NCBI GenBank assembly: GCA_965249045.1
Contig: OZ252213.1
Span: 682,001-746,000 of the forward strand
From: Nemesobacter sp965249045
GTDB taxonomy: Bacteria; Desulfobacterota_D; UBA1144; Nemesobacterales; Nemesobacteraceae
Length of the DNA: 64,000 bases
Reading direction: 5' to 3'
A program made the translations under genes and the position numbers. This document shows positions 17,570 through 27,198 of this stretch, piece after piece (within the stretch, counting starts at the first letter, position 1; each line of letters begins with the position of its first letter). The notes beneath the pieces were generated by a model. That model worked only from the letters and a program-made list of their open reading frames with translations, ran no database searches and was not told the DNA's origin.

Positions 17570-20500
17570 ATGCATATCGCCGATTTTTCAGTAAGAAATT
17601 CCTTTTTCGTGAACCTGTTGATGGGAGCCATAATATTTATAGGGCTTCTGTTTTCATTCTCTCTTCCTCTTGAGCTGTTTCCATCTGTCAAACTCGAGAT
17701 GGTGACAGTAAACACGTCTTTTCCGGGTTCTTCAGCCGAAGACGTCGAGAATCTTGTAACTATTCCTATCGAGCAGCAGATAAAAAACGTCTCCGGCGTC
17801 AAGATCGTAAAATCCGTTTCTTCCGAAGGCTTCTCACGGGTTACGGCTGAGGTTTATCCAGGTGAAGATACCCGAAGAATCTCTTGGGAGATCGATTCCA
17901 AAATCAACCTGATAGCGGATGATCTTCCCGAGGACGCCGAGGAGCCTGTGACCGAAGAGAAAGAGGCGAGTTTTCCGCTTGTGAGCGTTTCTGTTTCAGG
18001 TGATATGCCAATAGCTGTTCTCTATCCTAGCGCCAAAAAATTGCGGGACGAACTTGCACTTTTAGACGGTATTGACAACGTAACTTCCGTCGGGCTGCCT
18101 GGCCCGGCCCTGTGGGTGTATCTCGATTATCCGAAGATGGTGCAGTTCGGACTGGGCATTGAAGAGATTTCAGATGCCATCAACAGAAAGAATGTGGATA
18201 TTCCCGGAGCGAACTTTACGCGGAGCAATGCTGATTTTCTGTTGAGAACCGAGGGAAAGATAAGATCTGTGGAAGACCTTCTCGATATTCCGGTCGCTAA
18301 AAACGTGGAGGGCAAACATGTTCTGCTCCGCGACGTGGCGACGGTCACTATCGGCGAGCAGCAAGAGGATTTGAGGTCAAGGATAAACGGTCGCCCTGCG
18401 ATTACCTTCTGGGTGGAAAAGCAGAAAAACGTCGATATCTTGGATACAGTCGACCGCATAAAGCAGCTTACCGAAAAATACGAAAGCGAACTGCCAAAAG
18501 GTGTGGAGATAACCCTGGCGTTTGACAGGTCACACTGGGTGAAAAGTCGTCTTGGTACCATGCTTAAAAGCGGCGGACTGGGGCTTGTTCTGGTAGTGAT
18601 CCTTCTCGGTCTTTTTCTTGACCGCAAGGCGGCCTTTATCGCCGCCTTGGGAATTCCCGTTTCTTTTCTGGGAGCCGCGATATTAATGAAGATGACCGGA
18701 ACAACGCTAAGCACCCTTTCCATGTTCGGTTTTATAATGATGCTGGGCATGGTCGTGGATGACGCAATAATCGTCGTTGAGAATGTGCAGAGGCATATAT
18801 TAAGGGGAGTGGAACCGCTGAGGGCGGCGGTAATAGGGACAAAAGAGGTCGCTTGGCCTGTGGTTGCGACGGTGCTGACCACTATCGCCGCGTTTACCCC
18901 CCTTCTTCTCGCGACCGGGCTCATAGGACAGTTCCTTTCCATCATTCCCAAGGTCGCGATCTTTGCGCTTTGCTTTTCCCTTTTCGAAGCCTTGGTGATT
19001 ATGCCGTCTCACTGCGCCGACTGGCTTCCGGCAAATGGCGCAGCGAGACCCCCTCGCGGAAACGCTGCACTTCTGCGCGTAAGAGGCCTTTATCTGCGAG
19101 GACTTCTATTTGCGCTTAGAAACCGTTACGTGGTAATAGGCTGTTTCTCGGTCATTTTTCTTTTTTCGGTTTTTATATTTGTCCGGATTCCCAACGTCAT
19201 GTTCTATCTTCATGATACCGAGGAGATACTGGTAAGGGTTGAGAATCCTCCCTCATCCAGCTTGGAGTATACGGTCGCTTCCGTAGCCCAGGTGGAAGAG
19301 GCCGTACGCAGTAGCGTTCCCCCTCATGTTCTGAAGAACACTTTATCCATGGTAGGCATGGATATGTCTGATCCTGACGACCTGTTTTTTATGGGAGACC
19401 ACGTGGCAACGGTCCTGATTGAATACGAGGATTATTCCGCTAGGAAAGAAAATGCGATTGAACTCTCCAAAATCGCAGAAAAAAATGTAGAGGAAACGGT
19501 TACGGGACCTAAACAAGTTGATTTCATCACGACAACGGGTCTTCCCACCGGAAAACCAGTAGACGTCAAAATAAGCGGAGATGATATCCCGGTGCTGATG
19601 GACATAGCTTCTCAGACCCGGGAGTTTCTGAGTAGTCAATCGGGGGTGAGCGCCGCGGCAAGCAATCTTGTTTACGGAAAGCCTGAGGCCACAGTCGAAG
19701 TGGACGGGAGAAAAGCCGGGGTGTTCGGTCTTGACAAGTGGAACGTGGCGCGGGAAATCAAGGTTCTCGGAGACGGTCTCACGGTTGCCAAGACAAGAGT
19801 GGGGGAAGAAGAGGCTGAGATAAGCCTGCGATACCATACGGGGGAGTCCAGTGTCCTCTCGGTAAAATCCCACCAGATTCTGACTCCTCTCGGGCGGAGG
19901 GTTCCTATCGGCACTGTGGCGGAGATAAAGGACTCTAAGACACCGCTTGAGATAAGAAGGGAGAACCTTCGCAGAACGGTAACCGTAACGGCTGAAGTGG
20001 ACATCCAAACGACTACCTCAAGGGAGGTAAACGCGAATCTTTCGCGGTATCTCGACAGCCTTTTAGAGAACTACTCGGGCTATTCGTTTCGATTCGCGGG
20101 GGAGGAGGAGCAGTACACCCAAGCGATAAGCGACATAAAAAAGGCGTCGCTTGTTGCCCTGCTTCTCATTTATCTCATTCTTGCGAGCATACTGCGCTCC
20201 GGCTTTCAGCCGCTTATCATAATGAGCGTTCTGCCTCTTTGCATTACGGGAGTACTCGTGGGGATTCTGCTGCGTGGAGAGCCCATGACGCTCCCCGCCA
20301 TAATAGGAATGGTTGCGCTTCTGGGCATAGTTGTGAACGACAGCCTGCTGCTGCTGAATTTTATCAACCGAAGGGCGAAAAAAATGCCGAGCAAGGCGAT
20401 AGCCATCATGTTTTCCGCAAGGTATCGCTTTCGGCCCATCGTTCTTACCACGCTTACGACTTTCTCTGGACTTTTCTCCCTGATGTTAGCCTATAAGGGC

Positions 20501-20686
20501 CAAGCAGGCATTCTCGCTCCTATGGCCACTTCCATTGGATTCGGACTTGTTTTCTCGACCTTTGTTATACTTTATCTGGTACCTTGTCTTTATCTGGCTC
20601 TTGACGATATTACCAAACGGTTACGATATTTAACCCGTGCGAAAACATTCGGACCAAGTGCGGGAGGTTCCCTGCAAACTGGCTAA
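17570..20686 (+). CDS. RND-family efflux pump, inner-membrane subunit
   Basis: This 1038-residue proton-driven exporter has the AcrB-type layout: membrane segment 1 at residues 10-35, the first periplasmic porter domain, membrane segments 2-6 with GMVVDDAIIVVENV near residue 391 (the paired aspartates of the proton relay), a second periplasmic domain, and membrane segments 8-12 with LLGIVVNDSLLLLNF near residue 920. The length is typical. Its own adaptor survives only as an 87-base remnant just upstream, while a full adaptor is encoded 7 kb upstream beside a deleted pump. No TolC-like gene is in the window. Substrate unknown. Confidence 0.93.
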   Translation: MHIADFSVRNSFFVNLLMGAIIFIGLLFSFSLPLELFPSVKLEMVTVNTSFPGSSAEDVENLVTIPIEQQIKNVSGVKIVKSVSSEGFSRVTAEVYPGEDTRRISWEIDSKINLIADDLPEDAEEPVTEEKEASFPLVSVSVSGDMPIAVLYPSAKKLRDELALLDGIDNVTSVGLPGPALWVYLDYPKMVQFGLGIEEISDAINRKNVDIPGANFTRSNADFLLRTEGKIRSVEDLLDIPVAKNVEGKHVLLRDVATVTIGEQQEDLRSRINGRPAITFWVEKQKNVDILDTVDRIKQLTEKYESELPKGVEITLAFDRSHWVKSRLGTMLKSGGLGLVLVVILLGLFLDRKAAFIAALGIPVSFLGAAILMKMTGTTLSTLSMFGFIMMLGMVVDDAIIVVENVQRHILRGVEPLRAAVIGTKEVAWPVVATVLTTIAAFTPLLLATGLIGQFLSIIPKVAIFALCFSLFEALVIMPSHCADWLPANGAARPPRGNAALLRVRGLYLRGLLFALRNRYVVIGCFSVIFLFSVFIFVRIPNVMFYLHDTEEILVRVENPPSSSLEYTVASVAQVEEAVRSSVPPHVLKNTLSMVGMDMSDPDDLFFMGDHVATVLIEYEDYSARKENAIELSKIAEKNVEETVTGPKQVDFITTTGLPTGKPVDVKISGDDIPVLMDIASQTREFLSSQSGVSAAASNLVYGKPEATVEVDGRKAGVFGLDKWNVAREIKVLGDGLTVAKTRVGEEEAEISLRYHTGESSVLSVKSHQILTPLGRRVPIGTVAEIKDSKTPLEIRRENLRRTVTVTAEVDIQTTTSREVNANLSRYLDSLLENYSGYSFRFAGEEEQYTQAISDIKKASLVALLLIYLILASILRSGFQPLIIMSVLPLCITGVLVGILLRGEPMTLPAIIGMVALLGIVVNDSLLLLNFINRRAKKMPSKAIAIMFSARYRFRPIVLTTLTTFSGLFSLMLAYKGQAGILAPMATSIGFGLVFSTFVILYLVPCLYLALDDITKRLRYLTRAKTFGPSAGGSLQTG

Positions 20687-20695
20687 TGCCTAATC

Positions 20696-20755
20696 ATCCG
20701 GTACAATTACAAAAGGTGTTTCGAGGGGCTTAGTTAACTGGAAGCCGGGTGGAAA
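20696..20755 (+). repeat. Diverged direct repeat flanking the RND pump gene, copy B
   Basis: This is the partner of the segment at 17368-17426 and starts nine bases after the pump stop codon. It too ends GGGTGGAAA(G), like the ribosome site of the surviving adaptor gene. It may be the leader of a third, otherwise lost, pump operon copy. No coding remnant is recognisable in the 165 bases between it and gap. Confidence 0.55.
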
Positions 20756-20920
20756 GAATCAACTAAAATCACGATGCTTTACCATTCGTATGGCTGTGTG
20801 AAATGGCGCGGTCACGGGGCGAAACACTGTGATTATTCTCAAATTGATTATCCTATTTGACTAACCGCAGACAAGTGTATAGTTTTGCGAAATTCAAAGT
20901 CAAGTTTCGGAGGTTTTACG

Positions 20921-21928
20921 ATGTCTATCAGGGTTGGAATAAATGGGTTCGGGAGGATAGGAAGGCACGCACTTAGAATTGGTCTTGGTAGAGAAGATCT
21001 TGAGTTCGTGGGCATAAACGATATTACCGATACAGAAACTCTGGCCCATCTTTTCAAGTATGATTCGGTGTTCGGTCGCTACCCGGGAGAGGTAAAGTGC
21101 GACGGCGAGGGAATAACCGTTGACGGAAAATCCATAAAGGTGTTTTCTGAGAGAAACCCTGCGAATATTCCGTGGGCCGACACGGGAGCGCAGGTCGTGG
21201 CGGAGGCAAGCGGTATTTTCAGAACCCGCGAGGCTGCGGCGGCGCACATGGGCGAGACCGTGAAAAAGGTCATAATTACCGCGCCCGCAAGCGGCAAGGT
21301 GGATTTCACTACGGTAATGGGTATAAACGACCATGAGTACGAGCCCGAAAGTCACGACGTGATCTCAAACGCGTCCTGCACGACCAACTGTTTCGGTATG
21401 CTGGTCAAAGTTCTCCACGAAAATTTTACGATCAGGCGGGGGGAGATGACCACCATACATTCCTATACGAACGATCAGAGAATACTTGACACCCCTCATA
21501 AGGATAAAAGAAGGGCAAGAGCGGCCGCTCTTTCAATTATTCCCACCAGCACCGGGGCGGCAAATGCAATACAGATCGTCTTCCCTGAACTCAAGGGAAA
21601 ACTCTCCGCGGTAGCCATGAGAGTACCTACACCCAACGTATCGCTTGTGGATTTTACCTGTGAGGTGGAGAAAGGAACTTCTACGGAGGAAGTAAACGCA
21701 AAATTCAAGGAGGCGGCCGAAGGAAACCTCGGCGTTTACCTGGCATACGTCGAGGACGAAATCGTTTCTTCCGATCTGGTGGGAGACACCCATTCCTGCT
21801 CTCTTGACTCCATGCTGACTTCGGTTGTAGAGGATAGTCTGGTCAAGGTTGTCGCCTGGTACGACAACGAGTATGGATACACTTCCAGGGTAGTTGATCT
21901 TATAGCGCTTGTCGGGAAAACGCTTTGA
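20921..21928 (+). CDS. gap: Glyceraldehyde-3-phosphate dehydrogenase, type I
   Basis: This 335-residue enzyme oxidises glyceraldehyde-3-phosphate to 1,3-bisphosphoglycerate with NAD(P). It has the N-terminal GINGFGRIGRHALR, the catalytic cysteine in SNASCTTNCFGML near residue 152, and WYDNEYGYTSRVVDL at the C-terminus. The ATG at 20921 has CGGAGG seven bases upstream. Its stop overlaps the start of pgk, so gap-pgk are translationally coupled, with an aldolase gene next. Confidence 0.96.
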   Translation: MSIRVGINGFGRIGRHALRIGLGREDLEFVGINDITDTETLAHLFKYDSVFGRYPGEVKCDGEGITVDGKSIKVFSERNPANIPWADTGAQVVAEASGIFRTREAAAAHMGETVKKVIITAPASGKVDFTTVMGINDHEYEPESHDVISNASCTTNCFGMLVKVLHENFTIRRGEMTTIHSYTNDQRILDTPHKDKRRARAAALSIIPTSTGAANAIQIVFPELKGKLSAVAMRVPTPNVSLVDFTCEVEKGTSTEEVNAKFKEAAEGNLGVYLAYVEDEIVSSDLVGDTHSCSLDSMLTSVVEDSLVKVVAWYDNEYGYTSRVVDLIALVGKTL

Positions 21929-23121
21929 AGAAAAAGCTTCTTGTAACCGATCTTCCCGGTTCGCAGTACGAAGGGAAAAGAGTTTTCGTAAGGGTTGATT
22001 TCAACGTTCCTGTAAACGATGGGAAAATAACCGAAGATTACAGGATAAGACGCACTATCCCCACAATCGATTACCTTACCAAGAGCGGAGCCAGGGTAAT
22101 ACTTGCTTCCCACATGGGAAGACCCAAGGGACGCAGGGTAGAAGATCTTTCGATGGCTCCGGTGGCGGAGAGGCTTAGCGAGTTTCTGGGAGCCAAGATC
22201 CGTTTTCCGGGTGCCGTTGTGGGCAAGAAGGTTGAAAACGCCTCGAAAAAACTCAAAAACGGTGAGGTAATGCTCCTTGAGAACCTCAGGTATCACAATG
22301 AGGAACCGGAAAACGACGCGGATTTTTCGAAGAAACTCGCCTCTTTGGCCGATATCTATGTGAACGAAGCTTTCGGCACATCGCACAGGGCTCACGCCTC
22401 CACTTACGGAATGACTGCCCACTTCGAGAAAAAACTCGCGGGCCTCATGGTGGGAAACGAAATGAAGTTTTTGAGCCGTCTCATAAGAAGACCCAAGAAA
22501 CCCTACGTGGTCATTGTTGGGGGGATGAAGATAAAAGACAAGATAGGAGCTCTCAAGAACATAATCAAAAAGGCGGACAGGGTTCTTTTAGGTGGCGGGG
22601 TGGCCTATACTTTTCTGGCGGCGCGCGGTGTGAGCGTCGGGAAATGCTCCGTGGAGAAGGAAATGCTTTACTGGGCCCGGGAGGCTCTTGAAACCTACAA
22701 GGAAAAAATCCTTCTCCCCATTGACCACGTAATGGCAGAGACCGCCGGCGGCAAAAAAACACTTGTGGTTACTGCCGCGGAGATTCCCGACGACATGACG
22801 GCTTTTGATATAGGGCCGGAGACTGTGAAGAAATTCACCTCGCGTATAAAGGGAGAGGGCACGGTTTTCTGGAACGGCCCCATGGGATTTTTCGAGAGGG
22901 ACGGTTTTTCAAACGGCACGAGCGCCATTGCCAGGTCGTTCGCTCTTGCCACGTGGAGGGGGGCTACTACGGTTCTTGGTGGAGGAGACAGCGTGGTGGC
23001 ACTTAAAAAGTCCGGGGTTAATTTCTCCGAAGTAACCCACGTGTCTACCGGGGGCGGGGCCTGTTTTGAATTTCTAGGAGCATCCGACCTTCCGGGAATA
23101 TCTATTCTCAGTGACAGTTAA
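21925..23121 (+). CDS. pgk: Phosphoglycerate kinase
   Basis: This 398-residue glycolytic kinase transfers the acyl phosphate of 1,3-bisphosphoglycerate to ADP. It contains VFVRVDFNVPVNDGK near residue 16, SHMGRPKG near residue 63, GGMKIKDKIGALKN near residue 200 and the nucleotide loop LGGGDSVVAL near residue 352. The start is a TTG overlapping the gap stop (TTGA); no ATG lies close by in frame, so coupling from gap probably drives initiation. Length and motifs are complete. Confidence 0.95.
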   Translation: MKKKLLVTDLPGSQYEGKRVFVRVDFNVPVNDGKITEDYRIRRTIPTIDYLTKSGARVILASHMGRPKGRRVEDLSMAPVAERLSEFLGAKIRFPGAVVGKKVENASKKLKNGEVMLLENLRYHNEEPENDADFSKKLASLADIYVNEAFGTSHRAHASTYGMTAHFEKKLAGLMVGNEMKFLSRLIRRPKKPYVVIVGGMKIKDKIGALKNIIKKADRVLLGGGVAYTFLAARGVSVGKCSVEKEMLYWAREALETYKEKILLPIDHVMAETAGGKKTLVVTAAEIPDDMTAFDIGPETVKKFTSRIKGEGTVFWNGPMGFFERDGFSNGTSAIARSFALATWRGATTVLGGGDSVVALKKSGVNFSEVTHVSTGGGACFEFLGASDLPGISILSDS

Positions 23122-23173
23122 AACTCGATCAGGTATTTATTTCGATAGAATCTGAGTTTTTCAGGGGGAACTC

Positions 23174-24247
23174 ATGGCCATAAAAGAACTTAAGGGGATC
23201 GATAAGATACAGGCGGTGCTGGGAGAGGATTCGGAATACCTGCTCGGCCACAAGTGCTCTACTATAAGCAGAAAAAGCCTTTATCTTCCCGGTCCGGATT
23301 ACATAGACGAGGTATTCGTCCAGAACGACCGCTCGTGCGCGGTGATAAGAAATCTGCAGACCATCCTTAATCACGGCCGTCTCGGAGGAACTGGGTATGT
23401 ATCCATTCTTCCGGTGGACCAGGGGATTGAGCACTCGGCGGGAGCCTCTTTCGCGGTGAATCCTCTCTATTTCGATCCGGAGAACATAGTGAAGCTTGCA
23501 ATTGAGGGGGGTTGTAACGCCGTGGCCTCGACCGTGGGGGTGCTGGGTTCGGTCTCAAGGAAATACGCTCACAAAATTCCTTTCATAGCCAAGATCAACC
23601 ACAATGAGTTGCTTAGTTATCCCAATACCTTTGACCAGATTCTCTTCGGAAACGTCGATCAGGCTTTTCAGATGGGAGCAGTAGCGGTCGGCGCGACGAT
23701 ATATTTCGGCTCCGAGGAAAGTTCCCGTCAGATCGAGGAAATATCCGAGGTCTTCAGCCATGCCCATTCCCTAGGTCTGGCGACCATACTCTGGGCTTAT
23801 CTGAGAAACCCGGCTTTCAAGCAGGACGAGGCCGATTACCATGTTTCGGCTGACCTTACAGGCCAGGCAAACCACCTCTCGGTGAGTGTAGGTGCCGATA
23901 TAGTCAAGCAGAAGCTTCCGGAAAACAACGGCGGCTTCACGGCCCTTTCCTTCGGAAAGACCCACGAGCGCGTTTATTCAAAACTGACTTCCGACCACCC
24001 CATAGACCTCACTCGCTATCAGCTCGCGAACTGCTACATGGGAAGAATAGGGCTAATAAATTCGGGAGGCGCCTCAGGCTCAGACGATCTCGGAGATGCG
24101 GTTAGAACTGCCATTATAAACAAAAGGGCGGGAGGAATGGGGCTCATAAGCGGAAGAAAATCTTTCCAGAAACCCATGAAGGAAGGAGTCGCGCTTCTGA
24201 AAACCATTCAGAACGTATACCTGGAGCAGGAAATCACGATTGCCTGA
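23174..24247 (+). CDS. fbaB: Fructose-bisphosphate aldolase class I (DhnA/FbaB type)
   Basis: This 357-residue protein matches the Schiff-base class I aldolase of the bacterial/archaeal DhnA type, with ILPVDQGIEHSAGASF near residue 80, IAKINHNELLSYP near residue 145 and a glycine-rich phosphate site INSGGASGSDDLGDA near residue 294. It cleaves or forms fructose-1,6-bisphosphate. It follows pgk by 52 bases with its own site AGGGGG, and probably belongs to the same operon. With fbp nearby it supports gluconeogenesis. Confidence 0.93.
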   Translation: MAIKELKGIDKIQAVLGEDSEYLLGHKCSTISRKSLYLPGPDYIDEVFVQNDRSCAVIRNLQTILNHGRLGGTGYVSILPVDQGIEHSAGASFAVNPLYFDPENIVKLAIEGGCNAVASTVGVLGSVSRKYAHKIPFIAKINHNELLSYPNTFDQILFGNVDQAFQMGAVAVGATIYFGSEESSRQIEEISEVFSHAHSLGLATILWAYLRNPAFKQDEADYHVSADLTGQANHLSVSVGADIVKQKLPENNGGFTALSFGKTHERVYSKLTSDHPIDLTRYQLANCYMGRIGLINSGGASGSDDLGDAVRTAIINKRAGGMGLISGRKSFQKPMKEGVALLKTIQNVYLEQEITIA

Positions 24248-24257
24248 ACTATAGGAG

Positions 24258-25310
24258 TCACTTGAAGTGACCGGTTACTTCTCCTGCAAGAACGTCAAAG
24301 GAATATTCTAGGTCGGGACTGAAATCCCTGATTATGAAGTGGGTGACTCCGGCTTCTATGTATTCCTCAAACCTTTTTATAGCGTCGCGGGCCGTTCCGT
24401 AAATCACGAAATCAGACAGTATCTCCCGGGTATAGTACTTTTCTCCCATCTGCCTGAATCTGGTTAGCATATCTTGGTCGTTTGGCATTATGCTTGTATA
24501 GGAAAGCCCCTTGTACAGCGGGTCTATTTTTAGATCGTATCCGGCTTCCTCTATGACATCGGGCCAGATTATAGCGTGTTTTATTCTGTCCAGAGTCCCA
24601 TAGGCAGTGTCTTTATCCTTGGCGATGGACACAAAAATGTATATGCACTTCTCAAAGTTCTCCGGGGCGACGGGATTCTCATTCATGGCTTTTTCCACTT
24701 CACCGAGTTTGCTTGAAAAAACCCAGGTTGGCATCGCATTTGTTACCCAGCCGTTTCCAAGCGCACCGGCGACCCCGAGAGCTTTCGGGCCGGTTGCGGC
24801 TATGTATAACGGGACTTCTTTTCCGTCAACCGGGCTTATCCTTACTTCGGCTTCACTAAGGGAGTAGAACTCGCCTTGGAAGGTCACCGTCTCTCCTGCC
24901 CAAAGCCGCCTCATAAGCGGCACAGCTTCCCGCAGACGCGCAAGAGGCCTGTTCCAGTTTATGCCGTAGTAATCAAGATTCATCTTTTCCCCGTACCCAA
25001 GACAACTGAATGCTCTTCCCTGAGAGAGATTGTCTATGGTTGCGAGTCTGTGGGCGAATATTGCTGGATGGGATCTGTGAGGGTCCCCGATGGCTCCAAG
25101 GCGGATTCTGTCCGTTTTTACCGCAGCCGCCGTGATTATTGACCACACTTCGGGGGTCAGTTTTTTCGCCATAAACAGTATGTGGTCGGGAAACCATACG
25201 GCATCAAAACCGGCAGCCTCGCAGCGGACGGCGAAATCCACGAGTTCGGTAACGGGTTTGCCCGGAAGAGGTGCAGTAAGCCCGAAACTGATTTTTTCGC
25301 CCATTTTCAC
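24258..25310 (-). CDS. LLM-class, probably F420-dependent, oxidoreductase
   Basis: This 350-residue TIM-barrel flavin/F420 enzyme belongs to the luciferase-like monooxygenase superfamily, close to the methylenetetrahydromethanopterin reductase-like group. Visible are FGLTAPLPGKP at the N-terminus, GFDAVWFPDHI near residue 35, RIRLGAIGDPHRSHPAIFA near residue 68 and YIAATGPKALGVAGALGNGW near residue 168. CofE elsewhere in the window supports F420 as the cofactor, but FMN cannot be excluded. Its start overlaps the fbp stop by four bases, so it is co-translated after fbp. Substrate unknown. Confidence 0.85.
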   Translation of the reverse strand: MKMGEKISFGLTAPLPGKPVTELVDFAVRCEAAGFDAVWFPDHILFMAKKLTPEVWSIITAAAVKTDRIRLGAIGDPHRSHPAIFAHRLATIDNLSQGRAFSCLGYGEKMNLDYYGINWNRPLARLREAVPLMRRLWAGETVTFQGEFYSLSEAEVRISPVDGKEVPLYIAATGPKALGVAGALGNGWVTNAMPTWVFSSKLGEVEKAMNENPVAPENFEKCIYIFVSIAKDKDTAYGTLDRIKHAIIWPDVIEEAGYDLKIDPLYKGLSYTSIMPNDQDMLTRFRQMGEKYYTREILSDFVIYGTARDAIKRFEEYIEAGVTHFIIRDFSPDLEYSFDVLAGEVTGHFK

Positions 25311-26326
25311 TCCTCCTCGGATTCTTTAGTGTCTTTTAAGAAGTTCAGAACCTTGCTTACCATGTTATAAGAACCAATATATATCGGGGTTCTCTGGTGA
25401 AGTTCCGTCGGCTGAATATCAAGCGTTCTCTGCGTCCCGCTCGACGCCGCTCCTCCGGCTTGTTCAACGATAAACGCCATCGGGTTACACTCGTAGAGAA
25501 GTCTGAGTTTTCCGTTCGGAGAATCTGAAGTCTGCGGATAAAGAAATATTCCTCCCTTAAGCAGGTTCCTGTGAATGTCGGCGACCATGGATCCGACATA
25601 CCTGAGCGAAAGACTGGAACTGTTTTCCCCGTCCCTGCAGTGGTCGAGATACTCCCTTACCCTCTTGGGGAATTTCGAGTAGTTATAGTAATTGACCGAG
25701 AAGATATCGCCGTGACTGGGAATCTTTATGTTTGGATGGGAGAGGCAGAATTCCCCTATCGACGGGTCAAGAGTAAATCCGTTTACTCCGTGCCCGGTAG
25801 TGTATACCAGCATGGTCGAAGAACCGTATATTATGTATCCAGCGGCCGTCTGGGCCTTGCCCGGTTGCAGGAAATCCTCCTTGAGACACGGGGAGAACAT
25901 CTTCGACATTCTTCTGTATACGGAAAATATAGTTCCCACCGACACGTTTACGTCTATGTTGGAGGACCCATCAAGAGGGTCCATCGCTATGACGTATTTT
26001 GAGGTTTTTGATTTATCGTCTGAAAAAGGTATGAAATCCTCGTTTTCCTCAGAGGCCACCCCCGCGCATTCTCCGCCATGTTCAAGCGCGATCAGAAACC
26101 TTTCGTTTGCGTAGGAATCAAGCTTTCTTACTTCCTCTCCCTGGATGTTTATCTGGCCTGTTTTGCCCAGGATGTCCGCGACGAGACCGGCTTTGTTAAC
26201 TTCCCTGTGAACTATTTTCGCGGCGAACCCTATATCCCGAAGCAGTCTGGAGAGCTCTCCGGTGGAATACGGAAATTCATACTGATTTCTTATGATAAAT
26301 TCGTCAAGAGTAGTTATTGAAACCAT
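25307..26326 (-). CDS. fbp: Fructose-1,6-bisphosphatase class I
   Basis: This 339-residue Mg-dependent phosphatase of gluconeogenesis has the metal-binding sequence AMDPLDGSSNIDVNVSVGTIF near residue 112 and KLRLLYECNPMAFIVEQAGG near residue 268. The length matches FBPase I of proteobacteria. It heads an operon with the F420-type oxidoreductase and converges with the gap-pgk-fba set, so the region holds both directions of lower glycolysis. Confidence 0.96.
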   Translation of the reverse strand: MVSITTLDEFIIRNQYEFPYSTGELSRLLRDIGFAAKIVHREVNKAGLVADILGKTGQINIQGEEVRKLDSYANERFLIALEHGGECAGVASEENEDFIPFSDDKSKTSKYVIAMDPLDGSSNIDVNVSVGTIFSVYRRMSKMFSPCLKEDFLQPGKAQTAAGYIIYGSSTMLVYTTGHGVNGFTLDPSIGEFCLSHPNIKIPSHGDIFSVNYYNYSKFPKRVREYLDHCRDGENSSSLSLRYVGSMVADIHRNLLKGGIFLYPQTSDSPNGKLRLLYECNPMAFIVEQAGGAASSGTQRTLDIQPTELHQRTPIYIGSYNMVSKVLNFLKDTKESEEE

Positions 26327-26531
26327 GTCGCGAGTTATTCTAGAAAAAGGTCATGGACAAGACATTTTCCCTGTAGAAGTTTAACTGAATCGGTAGAGTT
26401 AATTAAGGGAGCATCGATTAATAATGATTGGAGAAAGAATGTTTCAGCTTCACAAGCCACACAGGTTTCTGCGGTTTTTAAAGTAGGGTTACGGAGAAGA
26501 CAGCTATGAGGACCCAGCGGTTTATCCCCAC

Positions 26532-27068
26532 TCATTCAAAGTCTGACTTTCGTTTTCCTTCCCGAAGTTCTCGGAGTTTTTCCAAGCTTTCGTCAAGGTT
26601 ATCCGGAGCCTGCTCTCTTATAATGTTGTATCCGATGATGACTTTGGGTGCCAGAACGGAATTTTTAACGAAAGGAGCATCCTCATCCACAAACTGCTTT
26701 ACCCCTGTTACCACGAGATAACAGAGCAGCAGACCAATTATAAACCCCATCGCTCCTCCGAGAAGGTGGTTAAGCCACCCCATGTTGATCCTTTCCATCA
26801 GGTCTGTCAGGAAATGCGAGAGATAATGTATGAGCATGTACGCAAGGCAGGCTACTATCAGAAATCCCAGAATATCCGCGATTTTCGGTTCGGCGATGAT
26901 ATTGTTTTCAAGTAAGACAGTTCCGAGAGATTCGTGAAAAAGAAAGCCCAGCACGATTCCCCCTATTATGGCTGTGAGGGAGAAAACCTGCTTTATAAGA
27001 CCTGATCTGAGTCCCGCCGCGAAACAGATCAGAATCATGCATAAGAGCAAGATATCGAAATAGTTCAA
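26532..27068 (-). CDS. cvpA: CvpA family membrane protein
   Basis: This 178-residue inner-membrane protein has four hydrophobic segments (about residues 4-20, 27-45, 62-82 and 100-125) and a charged C-terminal tail. The N-terminal MNYFDILLLCMI and the later MGWLNHLLGGAMGFIIGLLL are typical of CvpA, named for colicin V production and linked in other bacteria to envelope stress. The gene stands alone. The 205 bases after it toward fbp contain no recognised gene. Confidence 0.85.
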   Translation of the reverse strand: MNYFDILLLCMILICFAAGLRSGLIKQVFSLTAIIGGIVLGFLFHESLGTVLLENNIIAEPKIADILGFLIVACLAYMLIHYLSHFLTDLMERINMGWLNHLLGGAMGFIIGLLLCYLVVTGVKQFVDEDAPFVKNSVLAPKVIIGYNIIREQAPDNLDESLEKLRELREGKRKSDFE

Positions 27069-27198
27069 ATCGGTTTACCGTTACGTTTTTGTAAACTATC
27101 TTAAGCAAAATTTCATTTGAAAAAGGAAACTTACATTAGGTTCACGGCGGTGTCCAGTCTTTGACTTGTCGGGTTCATTCATATAGTCTAAGCGTCCG

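Noticed and set aside
18127..18951. A 274-codon open frame on the minus strand
   Set aside because: It lies wholly inside the RND pump gene, and its serine-rich translation has no family features.
24250..24275. Palindrome GTCACTTGAAGTGAC as a terminator between fba and the oxidoreductase gene
   Set aside because: No T run follows on either strand and it overlaps the end of the oxidoreductase coding sequence.
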